Shown here: piece by piece, positions 1-12,146 of the stretch
Numbering within the stretch: position 1 is the stretch's first letter
Layout: every line of letters starts with the position of its first letter
Source of the DNA: Anthoceros angustus
Lineage: Eukaryota > Streptophyta > Anthocerotopsida > Anthocerotales > Anthocerotaceae
Direction: 5' to 3'
Length of the DNA stretch: 64,000 nucleotides
NCBI GenBank assembly: GCA_010909165.1
Contig: MU008169.1
Span: 248,001-312,000 of the forward strand
The notes under the pieces: generated by a model
Told to the model about the DNA's origin: nothing
What the model saw: the letters and a program-made list of their open reading frames with translations, nothing else
Database searches by the model: none
Program-made: the position numbers and the translations under genes

Positions 1-491
1 CCACCCGGAGGCCTCTATACCGAATGTGCTCATGGGGCAGCCAACCGCAACCGCATTTACAAAGTGGCAAGGACACAACGGCACGGACACCAATGGGTAT
101 CCACGCACACCCCCACCCTCCCCGCACCGAACCTCGTAAGTGAGCAGGATGCCTACACGGCCCGCGTCCCACATTCGACCGGGTTCCTGAGGGGAAAGGA
201 CGTGGTCGCATTTTCAACCCAAACCCTCACCATGATGTTACGAACACCGCGCTGTAGAATTGACTCGACTTACAAGTGAGAGAGTGGTTGCCGCCAGACG
301 GAATTCCGCCAACAGGAACCGCGAACGGGAAAATTCACAATCGTGAGACACCGTCATTCGGAAATTGAGCACGATATTCTTATGACGAACAAACCACAAA
401 TTTCCAGCCGAGTGAGCCTGTCATAAACGAGACACAAATGTCACATCCTTGTCTTTAATTTCGTCATATTCTGCCTCCTTTTGTAGTAGTG
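1..491. mobile_element. possible right end of a CACTA-like element
   Basis: The sequence at 479-491 ends in TTTTGTAGTAGTG. Its reverse complement starts CACTACTACAAAA, which resembles a CACTA terminal repeat. PPR-like coding sequence follows soon after position 491, so 491 could be an insertion boundary. The other end would lie outside the window. No convincing gene was recognised in 1-480; the short ORF at 64-279 has no recognisable domain. This rests on the terminal motif only. Confidence 0.3.
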
Positions 492-607
492 ATGGGAGCG
501 TAACTGCTGACGACGTAAGAGAGCTTTGTTGTTAGGGCCATGTTAGTGAGGCTGTTAGGCTTTGGAAGTTTTTGAGGCAGACAAGCAGTTCTGTTTCCAA
601 GTCTCTC

Positions 608-905
608 TTTTGTGCTTTGCTGAAGAAATGTCTAGTTAACAAGGACCTTGTTCTCGGTGGTCGATGCAAAGGGAGCATACTTGACGACGGGGCACAAACT
701 GCATGTTGATGTGTTGGCTAGTTAGACATGGCGTTTGGGCCAGGGTTCTGTCTGTCTTCACAACGAAGAACAAAATCCCCTGATCGGGTCACATTTCTAC
801 ACTAAGAATTAAGGCATGGAAGCAACCATGGGAGATAACAATGGACAGACTTGGTGTCTTCCGTGGACAAGAAACCACAACCAATATAATTTTCCGAATT
901 AAGAA
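608..905 (+). pseudogene. PPR-protein gene fragment left of the copia 5' LTR
   Basis: Reading from about 608 gives SLFCALLKKCLVNKDLVLGG, the ALLKKC...KDL type of segment that starts many plant PPR repeats. The downstream part (about 665-905) matches the PPR-linked sequence at 36340-36505, 37160-37400 and 41760-42000. Relative to 41450-41770 it carries an internal deletion. Stops and frameshifts follow, so it is a relic. The family is inferred from motif wording and from the better preserved copy at 41 kb. Confidence 0.5.
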
Positions 906-906
906 G

Positions 907-1077
907 GTTGGTACATCCTACATACATGGGCAGCTCCCAGATGTGAACAGTCACACCCTTTCGGGCTTACTACAAAAGGCACAACGTACCCAAGACGCTC
1001 ATTCTTTCCTAATCATTCTTCCTTCTCCTCCATCCCTCTCCACATACACATAGATTGATCCTGCCTGGTTTCCTATA
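907..1077 (+). repeat. 5' LTR of a short-LTR Ty1/copia element
   Basis: This block aligns with 36172-36339. Both share the run from CTACAAAAGGCACAACGT through the CT-rich stretch to TTTCCTATA. It is followed immediately by a primer-binding site. The LTR is only about 170 bp, and the two copies differ by substitutions and small indels, so the insertion is not recent. The left boundary is approximate because the canonical TG start is not preserved. Confidence 0.65.
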
Positions 1078-1089
1078 TGGTATCAGAGC
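1078..1089 (+). promoter_or_regulatory. primer-binding site (initiator tRNA-Met type)
   Basis: TGGTATCAGAGC sits directly after the 5' LTR. This is the classic plant copia primer-binding site, complementary to the 3' end of initiator methionine tRNA. It fixes the orientation of the element as left to right. Confidence 0.75.
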
Positions 1090-2625
1090 AAGCAAAAATA
1101 TAGCCGCTTAAACTCCTTTGTGTGGTCCCTCCCCATCCTAGCCTCTGCCAGCACATGGATTGCTTAGAGTGCGGATTTTTTACAAGAATCCGTAAGATCT
1201 GATGCCCGATCTTGGCGATCTGTCCCACGACTTAGGTGATATGCGTGCCCATCAATCCGCAATCGAGTGGAGAACAGTGTAGACCAGTTATGGGCTTTCC
1301 TCCGCACCGCGCTGGCTGCTCAATTTGCCATGTGATGTGCTTGTATCCCTCTTGTACAATTAGAGCCAACATGTGTAGCCTCGTTACGTGTGAATCCTGT
1401 CATACCGAAGTATTCTGGTTGCAGCACACATTGCCTCGCAAATGCCAAGTTACGATGCGGACTCACGGATGGACGGAAGACCAACTCCTTCGAAGTTACT
1501 TGCAATCCGGAGCGTGAGCAGTGGCGACCCATCCGATGCATTTATACATGGGATCCGGGTCTTTCATGTCTCGATTCATAGGATTGGTGTACCATCTCCA
1601 TCGGCCCGAGGCTGCAAGATTCACGGAGGGAGCAACCGCCTCACGCGCGCCACGCCCGCACGCTGTGACGACATTTCAAACCAGCGCATGTCGGCGCCAC
1701 CGCTCATCCGCTTAACGGTGAAGCCACAAGGAATTATGACCCGCCCCAGGTCCGAATCGGTTACGATGAACGTGCCGGCGGGCGAACGGTTCATCACCTA
1801 GTGTTGGGGGAGCGGGGGATGAATACCTGGTCGTTATGCATTTAGGCTTCCAACAACGAAATTCAAATACCAATTTTCTTTATTCCCACTATGTCGTAGA
1901 ACTCCCTCGTGCACCTCCAATCCACCGCCTCGCAAGGCTTTATGTATCCCAACAAGTACCCATGTGATCGCCCAACATAGCCATATAGTAGTCCTCCAAG
2001 GTGTAGCATGACCTCAACAATCATCTCACCGCCTCAAGGAGTCGGTATTGCCCTTGTCATTGCATTTGAAGTCCGGTGATATCCCGCAAATGATCCACCC
2101 TATTACGTGAACAAAAGCCTCGCGCACACCAAGAAATTGGCACCATCCACTCAGCCTCACAATGGTCACAAGGCCACATGCTATTGAAGGACTAGTAAGC
2201 ATGGATCTCGCCAAGCATGCTTCCGGGCCTGGCTCCATAGCAATCACCGACGCTCTTCCCAAAGAGGGCCAGCTTCACGCACATAGATGTGTTTCCCCAT
2301 CCACTTGTGGTATTGTGCCTCTTCCGCAAAGACATCCGCAAGTTCCTCCAATCCATGTGCGCTAGGTGCCGAGATCATTTCGCCGACCATTTGGGCCTCA
2401 TACAACCAACACATTGAACTTTGTGCCGACATCATGGCATCATACATTTTCTCCTAGGAGTCTCGAACCTCGGCATTAAGATGTTCACTGGCGCTTTTTC
2501 AGTGCCTCACGGCTTTATGGCAATAAATTGCCAGCTCCTTGGCCTCGTCTAGGAAACCTGGCCCCTAGTCACCCGAGCATGCGCCCACACTGGGCCCAAG
2601 GTGCATCTGTCTTCGCACCGGCAAA
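1090..2625. other. region between copia primer site and CACTA-1, no recognised gene
   Basis: This should hold the copia leader and/or the left part of the host CACTA. The longest ORF (1442-1801, +) has no domain I recognise. A minus-strand frame at 2026-2262, and its continuation to 2625, would join the minus-strand ORF at 14848-15257 if CACTA-1 were removed. No clear CACTA left terminus was found here. Confidence 0.4.
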
Positions 2626-2639
2626 CCTTACTAGAAATG

Positions 2640-2715
2640 GCCCCTATGTTCTGATCGTTGTTGCAATTTTATGTTACACTTGTAACTTGCAACATCATTT
2701 GGAGGCAGTATTAAG
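2640..2715. repeat. left subterminal motifs of CACTA-1
   Basis: Clustered TTGCAAT, TGTTACA, TTGTAAC and TTGCAAC motifs lie just inside the left terminus and mirror those at 14585-14832. In CACTA elements such subterminal repeats bind the second transposon protein. That role is inferred here. Confidence 0.55.
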
Positions 2716-3067
2716 TTTGTCATTTCTTTCCGCATTGGGCCTACAATCTTAACACGAACCTTGCTCTCTCTCCTACCACTTCACCCTCTTAACTACATCC
2801 CTCTCTCATACGCATTGTTTATGAATTCCCTCATGCAAATGCAACATGACCGTAATAAGGACCCTCTCTCTCTCTATCGCCCCTCTTTATTACACCCCAT
2901 TGGAAGTACAATTAGTTAATGTTTTTCCTATTGCTCTTCATTGCACTCTCTTCACAACTATTGTTAATGGCGCCCAAACACGGATATCACACTCATTAAT
3001 TGTCTCTCATTAATTGTCTCCTTCCTCTACTACCACAGCCCATAATTCCTATATCAACCTTTTTCCC

Positions 3068-3151
3068 TACCATAGCTATTATTGGCTTGTATACTAATTG
3101 TTTATGGCTTACCATAGCTATTATTGGCTTGTATACTATTTGTTTATGGCT
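3068..3151. repeat. 42-bp tandem duplication
   Basis: Two nearly identical 42-bp units starting TACCATAGCTATTATTGGCT lie head to tail inside CACTA-1. No coding content was seen around them. Confidence 0.8.
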
Positions 3152-3159
3152 TTTGCACG

Positions 3160-5990
3160 ATATCGGTAGAGATAGAATACACATTACCTTCATACGCATG
3201 GTACCTACTTGTAGATACGGATTTACCTTCATACCTACTTGTAGGTAGGTATTTGTACATGAACACCGGATTATCAAGATTTTTATTTCCGATGGATATC
3301 GCTCTTCTTGATCTATCGATATCGCTCTTGTCACGCTATCGCACATCACCGCCTTACCTCTTGTTCTTGCGTTGCAAAATCGTTTGACTTAATCGGCTTC
3401 GAACACGCGACCGCTTGTTCGTCACCATCTGCCTCCTCCACTCCACCAACGGAGTGCATGGACAACTAGGTTCCTTTATACATACATACCTTGATGTCCG
3501 AAATTGGGAAAGGGTGGTACATGAGGACTAATCCCATGCTTTTGTCCGCATGAGCAATGGCGTGGACGTTTCCCCAACCCGTCGCTGGTCGTCTTTTCAC
3601 ACATGCGAAACCTAGCAATCGTTCAACCCACACCTACCAGAATTGTGTCACAAAGCGAATGTCACAATTGTCTGCATTCTTGAGTCATCGATTCGGGCAG
3701 CCACAAGCTTCTTTTCACCTTCACATCACCACGCGCTCGAACCACATTCATCTAGATGGCTAACTCATCGAAGCCCTCACTTTCTTCCTACATAAAACTA
3801 AATCCTATGCTACTTAGGCTTCTTGCACACCCCTACACTCATTGGTTGTCCTCGGAGGATTCTTCTTCTTCTTCCGTGTAGAACCCGCCTGCTTTTCTTC
3901 CTTTGCTTGTTGGTGTCATGCTTGGTGCCCGCTTTCTCTTCCCTTGCTCACGCCTCAGGCTCTGCGTTTCCCACATCCTTCCACCGCTTCCTTTTTTACC
4001 ACCATGGCTGCAAAAAGCACAAGATTTCGCCCATTGCATCGCCATTTGCATGACATGTTACACATTTGCACTTACACTTTTCGACACGCTCGTGTGATCC
4101 TCCGTGTCGGTGCCACCACTTCCACCGTTGTCCCCCTTCTTCCGCCTGCCCACCAGCAATCGCCTTCCCTCCCTCTCCCTCGTTGTCCCCCCACCCTCTT
4201 CAACGCCTTTGCATGTGTCGGCCCGCCTCCATTGCTTCCTCTTGCATTCCGTCTCCAAGCATCCCGCACATGCCACTCGGTGATCACATCACGACAAGCG
4301 TTGCCTCGCCCACTTGCCCTCTCACCGCCACCGTCATGCCTTTTCCCTTACCTCTCCAATACTCGGCATGTTCTCCAAGCCATTCCTGCCCACCGCAGCT
4401 CCTCTACCGCGCTCCTCCCCACCGTTGCGAACTTCCTTTCAAAATCTTTCGCCCCTAGTGGACCAAAGGGATTGGTCCCTTGATCATGCTTTGCCACCTT
4501 GCGCGTTGGGGCTTCTTGAGGTGTTGGCCACACCCCCATTCTTGTGCAACGTCACCACCCCCGCCCACGGCCTTCCTCCATGCCTTCGTGACATTCGGCG
4601 GATGGAGCCATTTCGCATCCTTACCCTTCTCCCTCCATATCAATGCAGCCTCACCTTCTTCCCTACGTTGTGGTTCCTTGTCCGTGATGCACCGCAAACC
4701 TCGCCACAATCTCATCCCGTCGACACGGAAACTCAATCTCTACCATACTCACCACCTCTCCCTCGGACTCGTCATGGCTTGTCCACGGCACCATCAACGC
4801 GTCATCTTCGCACACTAGCTCCAAGACACGCGATGGAAGGCCCTCCTCAGTCCTTCTTCATCCTCCACCGCATCCGATCCTCATTTTCGACCCAACCTCC
4901 ATCGCACAAAGGGCCGATACCATAAACACTCCTCCCGCCTGTGGAGCCTCGTGACAATACAAGAATGACGCCGAGTTGTTTACCGCCTCATTGCAGAGTT
5001 CCTCCTATCTCTGCCATAAAGTGGTGGGTTCACATTGATGACACTGTGGATGAAGATCCATACTGCAGGCATGGACTGGAGAGGGAGGATTTGCCAGCAT
5101 GGGACGCGATTTGCAGCCATTGGGTGCGGTCTGCCCGGGCTTGTTTTCGCCGCTTGGGAGCTCATCGAGATTTAGAGCATGAGCTCCACGCTCAGACAAA
5201 GTGCGTATAAAGGAGGTTATGCACACTAGCGATGGTGGCGCCCGAAATGTTTTGCCTTTCACCGCATTCTTGACACAAGGCATGACACAATGTAATGAGT
5301 ACCGCCAAACATATGACATTGAATGTTGCTCGTGGAGTCACCCACGAGCAAAGCGAACGTTTCCACCGCTTAACCTCGATATCGCATCACCGTCATCCCT
5401 TTCTATCTCATCGCTCGCCCAAGGGGCGAATGGTGGCCGGCACGACCGAGGGCGCCCATCCGAAGACATCTCGCAGGCCATTGAACTCGTCTTCCCCGGC
5501 ATCACGCGGAGCTCGACGGTAATCCAAACACGGACCCACAAGTCCTGCTCCATGCCACTGGCGGCTCCCGAGTCTCGGTGGTATGGCGGCGCGAGACATG
5601 CCGTGATGTCTCGCAACGCTGATTCGTGAGAACACCATAGGGTGCCGCTTGAGGCTTCCATTGTACATAGCCGCTGGATGCTTTAGCTCGCAGCGACGCA
5701 TCCTCGAGCTCCCCTGCAGAGGCAACGAGGTCGAGTCGTGAGTCCACTGCCGCCCATGGTGGAAAGCTCGCACGCGCATTCTTTTGTTCCTCCGGCTTCA
5801 CCGCTTGAAGCGCGAAACGCCCATTTTAATCAAGTTCTTCCTCCCCGCCAGCTTCTTCTTCCGCCATCCATGTGTCACGCAGCGGGAGAATGCCACGAGA
5901 TGCGTATGCTGTACATGTTCCGCCTTGCCGAGAGTGCGGCGCGCGGGGTCAGATTCCACCACGCCTGTGAGTTCATTGCCTTCGCCAAGT
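3160..5990. other. CACTA-1 left interior, pyrimidine-rich, no recognised gene
   Basis: From about 3.8 to 4.9 kb the + strand is strongly C/T-rich, so both strands show long low-complexity ORFs (for example 3842-4483 + and 4455-4736 -). The minus-strand frames have basic and acidic blocks (a run of E near 3840-3870) that look more protein-like than the proline/serine-rich + frames. I recognise no family. From 5.0 to 6.0 kb only short overlapping ORFs are visible. Confidence 0.35.
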
Positions 5991-5999
5991 AATGCAAGG

Positions 6000-8330
6000 G
6001 CATGACCATTGTGACCTTCACGATCGCTCCATATGGTTCAATTGTTGTGGTTAATGGCAGCCCATGCAATAATTGCGGTGATGGGCATGGGCAACCGTAT
6101 GGTGGGCACCATGCATCCTCACGGACACGGTGTCACATATGTCCGAGGGCAGTAAAGCGTCAAAGCGAATTAGACAATGGAAGAGGAGACGGATGGTGAG
6201 GACTTGCCCACCGGTACACGTGGATGAGTTGTTGGCGGCAACCGACCCCGGGCGAACGAGGGCAAGCGATGCCAGATACGCGCGTGGCGTGAAACGCCTG
6301 TACGACATCCCGGGCATGGTTCAAGGAAAGCAGCTAAGCGCCACACTCTTATTGTCTTGGCAATCAATGTATGACATCGACGCCGCCATGACAGGACTTT
6401 GCGGCTAATTGCGACCGATATCTCCACCCGATCGCCCCGCCCAAAGACATGTACGAGGCCAAGGCACTTTTATACATGTTTGGGCCAAGGTACGAAAATC
6501 CACTGAGAGGGACCGTGTTTTATCTGGAGAGTACCACTACACGCAGGCCTGCACGCGACACACCACGGTTTAGGGAAGGGTTTGATGAGGAAGATGAAAT
6601 ACCGCGTAAGGTGCTTTGGCATTTTCCGTTGAAGGCACGCTGCCGAATTCAAATGCCACATACAAAGAGATGATGACATGGTATGTGGGGAAACAGAGCG
6701 ACGGGGACATGACCATCATGGTACACACCAGCTTGGACAGCTCTTGATGGAGTAGACTTTGGGGAAGAGCAAAAACGTAAGGTTTGCATTGTGCGATGGC
6801 TTCAATCCATTTGGCCAGTCCGCAAACACATCCATATGGCCGGTTTTGTTGTTCGTGCACAATATGCCACCATGGGCCAGCACAAAGGATGCGAATGTGA
6901 TTATGCCGTTGATTGTGCGGCCCGCATCGCCAGAATTTCGATGTCTTTATGGCGCCTTTAATCGAGGACTGCAGGACCTTTGGAGAGGCATGGACACGGA
7001 AGACTTCTCCAAACCGGTCAACCATCCAAACAGGCATTTCAAACTAGCAGATTTTGCACGTCATAGCAGACCCAGCCTTGGGACTGAGGATTGCAAGTGA
7101 GGGGCATGTGTTGATTGGAGGACTTGGATTCACGGTATTCTTCGGACTTGAAGAAAGAAATATATGCTGGTTTTAGGAGGTGGCTTCCGAGCGGACGGTG
7201 GATGACGTGGGCTGGTACAATGGAGTGGCGAGTATCGGCCCCACCGCCCGCCATCTTCGTCGATGTCATCAAGATATGGCGCCAGAGTGAACGCGACCGC
7301 GGACTGCGCCATCGAGGCCGGTTTGGAACCCGGCGAAGGTCGGCCTTGTTTGTAGACCTCCCATTGGCGGTTTTGAAATGGGCACCAAAGGACGTTATGC
7401 AGAGAAAACAACGCCAAGCCATTTGGCATACGCTGATGAGACCGAGATGACATAGCCTCATGGATGGACATGGAAGCGAGTGGAGGGAAGGGTGGTTATG
7501 GTCAGAGAGGATGGCCATTGCCGCATATGTCCCGGTCGAGAGGAATCAAACGGGTTATTGCGAAATGAAACGCAGTCGCCAACGGGTACGGATCTAACAT
7601 AGCACAAAATCGCGAGCGCAAGGTTGAGTCTGCCATGACCGCACATAATGATGGAAGTAGTCTTCCCTATTGTCCTCCGAGGGCATATAGACCCCGATGT
7701 GTACAAGGCGGTGGTCAAGTTAGGCGTCAGACAGTGGATTTGCCATGGACAATACCGGGCCATGAAATCCAAGCAATGAAAGAGGAGGCAGCGAGGGTGA
7801 TGTGCGATCCGGAAAAGCAATTCCCTCCAAAATGTTTGATATATCGACTCACCGATAATCCATCTAGTGGAGGTAGTCAGGTTTTGACTGCACACGAGGT
7901 GGATGTACCGTCGAAAGATACCTTGGGACGAGGAAGATCGTGTGCGAGGCCGAGGCCGTGATAGCGTTGGGGTACTTGAAGGAGGAGACATGCACTATGG
8001 GATGGCATTTTGGCGTTATTATGGTCACGTTGGAGGGCTATGGAGTGGAGGCGGCGAGACGGAGAGAAGGTACTCCGGGAGGCCGATAAATTGGATGCCG
8101 TAAGGCGACACTTATGTGTTGTACCACATGGAGGTGATGCACCGCTTTAGATATGTACGAGGAAGAGGTCGAGGTATGGTTCACGTGGAGACCGGCGAAC
8201 TTTCAAGGTTCGCATGCGGAAGGGCTGCCAACGCATGGGAGAATCACCCGGCTATGATGATGAAGTGCGCTATCATGGACGGTCCACGAATGGAGGCAGT
8301 AGCTCATCGGCATATGTGGAACAAAGGCAG
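6000..8330 (+). pseudogene. TNP2-type CACTA transposase, degraded copy in CACTA-1
   Basis: Frames across this block give recognisable TNP2 (Transposase_21) segments in the usual order. The KVLWHFPLKAR stretch is near 6610. DGFNPFGQSANTSIWPVLLF followed by NMPPW is at 6790-6890. The distal part with GKFGTRRR-like text is near 7310-7340. The DGFNPFG...PPW signature is diagnostic for the family. The reading frame changes repeatedly between segments and stops occur, so the gene is dead or the consensus is poor. The protein would act in the nucleus on the element's termini. Confidence 0.7.
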
Positions 8331-8379
8331 CCACCTTAGACGATAGAGGCAGATAGACGGCGCCGGAGCACTAAGGACA

Positions 8380-8726
8380 GTGCGGTGCTCGCAAAATTTT
8401 TAATGAGCGGGACAGGGGCAGATGAAGGTTGTGAAGGAGAGCGAGTGTTTTATGGTCACATACAGGAAATTTTGCGCGTGCACTTCTGGGAGGAGTACAA
8501 GCACAGGTCAAGGTTCGCTGGTACGAGTGTGAGCCGAGTGGACCCAGGCCATCATTACATCGACATCGGATTCGACCGTGAACATGGAGAGACTTTGCAC
8601 ATACAGTGCGCTCCATCGATGGCCCATTTGTGTGGCCCTCACAGTAACCCAATGCATGCTACATCCAGACGATGGATGAAAACATCGGGTGGGCGGGCCC
8701 CGCACAAAGACGGGATGGAGGGGTAG
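8380..8726 (+). pseudogene. DUF4216-like C-terminal CACTA protein segment
   Basis: The frame at 8385-8726 contains VFYGHIQEILRVHF. This resembles the YYG.I..I.E.. start of DUF4216, which usually follows TNP2 in plant CACTA elements. A second version (YYGNVQEILRG) occurs in the host element near 29030. Position downstream of TNP2 supports the call. It is a fragment only. Confidence 0.5.
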
Positions 8727-9232
8727 GAACCCATGGATTGAGGATAGGAATGATCGTAATTGGGGTAGAGATGATGACGCGCAAGTGACGGGTTTGCCGA
8801 CCTCCATAATATGGCGGGCTTGCGCACATTAATCCTCCATCGATATGAAACGAATAAACGTCACTCAAAGACAAATAACACTAAATGCCTCGAATGCACA
8901 TTGGTGACGCTGCATGGCGGTAGGAAGTCAATGAACAAGGGATATGAGTGCAGAAGCGCGCGCTGCCACATGTTTCGCAATTGCCTCAAGGACGCCAAGG
9001 ATGGCTCATATGTTTCAAATCTAAGGCCGCCCGTTGTACGGAGGAGTGCACGATACCGCCATGAGGAGGGGGAAGGAAAAGGTTGCCTACGAGGGAGCCA
9101 AAAATTGGGAAGGAAGGTCAACGCATGCACGTAAATGGCGTGAGACGGATAGAGGTGGCCAAGGATGTCGACCGGCGCGGCCGACGAACCTACCACACCG
9201 GGAGGCGTCACGACGGCGCGCAGAGACCGAGG

Positions 9233-9297
9233 AAGGTGGAGGGGATGAGGAGGGTAGGTCGCCTTGCCTATCCTCCTCATCCGCCCCATCCACCTTC
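9233..9297. repeat. inverted repeat (hairpin) in copy 1
   Basis: AAGGTGGAGGGGATGAGGAG faces its near-perfect reverse complement CTCCTCATCCGCCCCATCC with a loop of about 15 bases. The same structure recurs at 10875-10940 in copy 2. Confidence 0.75.
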
Positions 9298-9685
9298 CGC
9301 TCAATGGGCGAGCACGGTGGGAGGAGGCGCCATCGCGCAAAGGAGGCAACAAAGCGTGAAGGAGGGAAGACCGATGGCGGGCATGTAGGTTCAGTTCGAT
9401 GACGCAAACTTGGCACCTTCCATCCCCGACGACGACGATGAGCAATGCAGCCGAGCTGCAGGACATGGACCAAGAAAGCGAAATGTCGGAGTTAGTGTGT
9501 TGTGGCACATGATGATATCGTGACGCCACGCAACACATTGTACGGTCCGATATATAGACCAGATCCGGGATGAACGCTCATTTCCATGTGCATTGTGTGA
9601 ATGCGCTGGATGTACCAAGACGATGGATGGCAAGTAGGGGGAATGGGAACTATCAAGGGAAGAGGAGAACAACTCACGCTGTCTC

Positions 9686-10375
9686 ATGGAGGGAGTTGGA
9701 TGTAAGAGAGGAGGACGAAAATGCGGGAATGCAAAGGTATGCACTGTGCAACTGACGGTCGGAGGGAGGGAGGACAGGAAGGACCGACGGTGCAGAGGCC
9801 CTAGAAAGGGAATGGCGGCGGAATTTGTTGCGGTGGAGGTGTCATATCAACCGGCCAGGAAGGAGGGCACAATAGATGTGAATGCCCTCGTAAATGGTGT
9901 TGATAACGAGGCCTTGGTGAATGCTTTGCTGCACAAGCATGGAGTGAAATGGCTGAGGAACGCAATTGACAGAGTTGTGAAAGGCGTGGGCACCGCTGTT
10001 GTTCGGTGGGCTAAGCGAAAGGAGACACGAAGAAATGCTGGAGCTAGTCAGGACAAAGGTTGTGAACGACCTGGGGTACCTGACAAGGTGGAGGGACGTT
10101 CCAAAAGCGAGAAGGCCCGTTAATCAAGTGTGCCTTCCATTTAGTGGTCAAGTCGCATAAGTAGACATTTCTCTCAAATGACGCGGAGAATGCCGATGTG
10201 TGGATGCGGCCGCTGCGCTGGAAGAGAGGGAAAAGGGGAACTACCTCGAATAGGAAACCTTCCATGGTGGACGATGAAGAGTGGGAAGATGCCTTAGCAT
10301 GGGCACGACACGAGCTGAAAAGGAACGGCCGCTTTCAGCCATCCAAGCATGAAATAGCAGCAAGGAGAGACTAGC
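9686..10375 (+). pseudogene. second CACTA protein, duplicated unit copy 1
   Basis: The frame at 9686-10123 is basic, with a leucine-rich stretch (ALVNALLHKHGVKWLRN). Near 10270-10370 a new frame reads DDEEWEDALAWARHELKRN, then PSK, and later GPNPWG at about 10395. The host element has the same order at 32318-32470 (ERVWEILTWARVELAK, LPSK, GPNPWG). This is therefore a family of second ORFs shared between CACTA elements here. In form it resembles plant Ptta/En/Spm second transposase proteins; that link is inference. It is broken by frameshifts. Confidence 0.45.
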
Positions 10376-10874
10376 CGAAATGGCGGTATGGGTCCAAACC
10401 CGTGGGGAAAAGGGAGGTCGACAGTGGTGTTGCGGTTTCACAACGGTATGGCACGATCCCGCAGATGACGAGTATGGCATGCTAGAGGAACGACAAAGAC
10501 AAAACACTAAATGCCTCGAATGCACATTGGTGACGCAGATGGCGGTAGGCTGCCGGAAGTCAATGAACAAGGGATATGAGTGCAGGCGCGGCGTCCGCTG
10601 GCCATGTTTCGAATTGCCTCAAGGACGCCAAGGATGGCTCATATGTTTCAAATCTAAGGCCACCATTGTATGGACGGAGTGCACGATACCGCCATGAGGG
10701 ACGAAGGAAGGAAAAGGTTGCCTACAGAGGGAGCCAAAAATTGGGGAAGGAAGGTCAACGCATGCACGTAAATGGCGTGAGACGGATAGAGGTGGCCAAG
10801 GATGTCGACCGTATGGCCGACGAACCTACCACAATCGGGAGGCGCCTACGACGGCGCGACAGAGACCGAGGGAA

Positions 10875-10940
10875 GGTGGAGGGGATGAGGAGGGTAGGTC
10901 GTCTTGCCTATCCTCCTCATCCGCCCCATCCACCTTTCCG
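10875..10940. repeat. inverted repeat (hairpin) in copy 2
   Basis: This is the same GGTGGAGGGGATGAGGAGG palindrome as at 9233-9297, preserved in the second tandem unit. Confidence 0.7.
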
Positions 10941-11342
10941 GCGTTCAATCGGCGAGCACGGTGGGAGGAGCCATCGGCGCAAAGGAGGCAACAAAGCGTG
11001 AAGGAGGGAAGCACGCGATGGCGGGCATGTAGGTTCAGTTCGACGCCGAAACTTGGCACCTTCCATCCCCGACGGACGACGAATTGGAGCAATGCAGGCC
11101 GAGCCTGCAGGACATGGACCAAGAAAGCGAAATGGACCAGGTTAGTGTTGTGGCACACGATGATATCGTGACGCCACGCAACACATTGTACTGTGTCGAC
11201 ATATAGACCGGTATCCGGGATGAACGCGTCATTTCCATGTGCATTGTGTGAATGGGCTTGGATGTGCACGAAGACGATGGATGGCAAGTAGGGGGAATGG
11301 GAACTATCAAGTGGAAGAGGAGAACAACCCGCCACGCCCGTC

Positions 11343-12015
11343 ATGGAGGGAGTTGGATGTAAGAGAGGAGGACGAAAATGCGGGAATGCAAAGGTAATGA
11401 TACAGCAACGGACGGTCGGAGGGAGGGAGGACAGGAAGGACCGACGGTGCAGAGGCCCTAGAAAGGGAATGGCGGGCGGAATTTGTTGCGGTGGAGGTGT
11501 CATATCAACCGCAAGGCGGACAGGCACAATAGATGTGAATGCCCTCGTAAATGGTGTTGATAACGAGGCCTTGGTGAATGCTTTGCTGCACAAGCATGGA
11601 GTGAAATGGCTGAGGAACGAATTGATGAGTTGTGAAAGGCGCGTGGCACACCGTTGTTCGGTGGGCTAAGCGAAAGGAGACACGAAGAAATGCCGGAGCT
11701 AGTCGACAAAGGTTGTGAACGACTGGGGTACCGACAAGGTGGAGGGACGTTCAAAAGCGTAGAAGGCCGGTTAATCAAGTGTGTGGCCTTCCCATTTAGT
11801 GTCAAGTCGCATAAGTAGACATTTCTCTCAAATGACGCGACGCGAATGCCGATGTGGATGCGAAGGCCGCGCTGGAAGAGAGGGAAAAGGGGAACTACCT
11901 CGAATAGGAAACCTTCCATGGTGGACGATGAAGAGTGGGAAGATGCCTTAGCATGGGCACGAGCAAAAGGAACGGCCGCTTTCAGCCATCCAAGCGAAAT
12001 AGCAGCAAGGAGAGA
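11343..12015 (+). pseudogene. second CACTA protein, duplicated unit copy 2
   Basis: The open frame at 11343-11669 repeats the protein of 9686-10123 with small differences. It is followed by the DDEEWEDALAWAR-like segment near 11920-11970. Frameshifts fall in different places from copy 1, so neither unit encodes the whole protein. Confidence 0.45.
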
Positions 12016-12146
12016 CTAGCGAAATGGCGGTATGGGTCCAAACCCGTGGGGAAAAGGGAGGTGACAGGGTGTTGCGGTTTCACAACGGTATGGCACGTAT
12101 CCTGCAGATGACGAGGCAGTATGGCATGCTAGAAGGAACGACAAAC

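Larger units (their letters stand above)
8869..10494 (+). repeat. 1.63-kb tandem duplication, copy 1
   Basis: This copy starts near CACTAAATGCCTCGAATGCA at 8878 and recurs about 1626 bp later. The copies match closely but differ by many 1-5 base indels. It contains the second-gene segment and an internal palindrome. Confidence 0.85.
10495..12146 (+). repeat. 1.63-kb tandem duplication, copy 2
   Basis: This is the second copy of 8869-10494, offset by about 1626 bp. It ends near GGCATGCTAGAAGGAACGAC at about 12140. Both copies keep the same frame-disrupting gaps in different places. Confidence 0.85.

Noticed and set aside
3842-4925. Long proline/serine-rich + strand ORFs
   Set aside because: They arise from pyrimidine-rich low-complexity DNA; no domain, and all frames are equally open.
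8861-9538. 225-codon minus ORF and similar ones at 10826-11593
   Set aside because: Opposite strand of the duplicated second-gene region; composition (S, P, H, R, L) is typical of a shadow frame.
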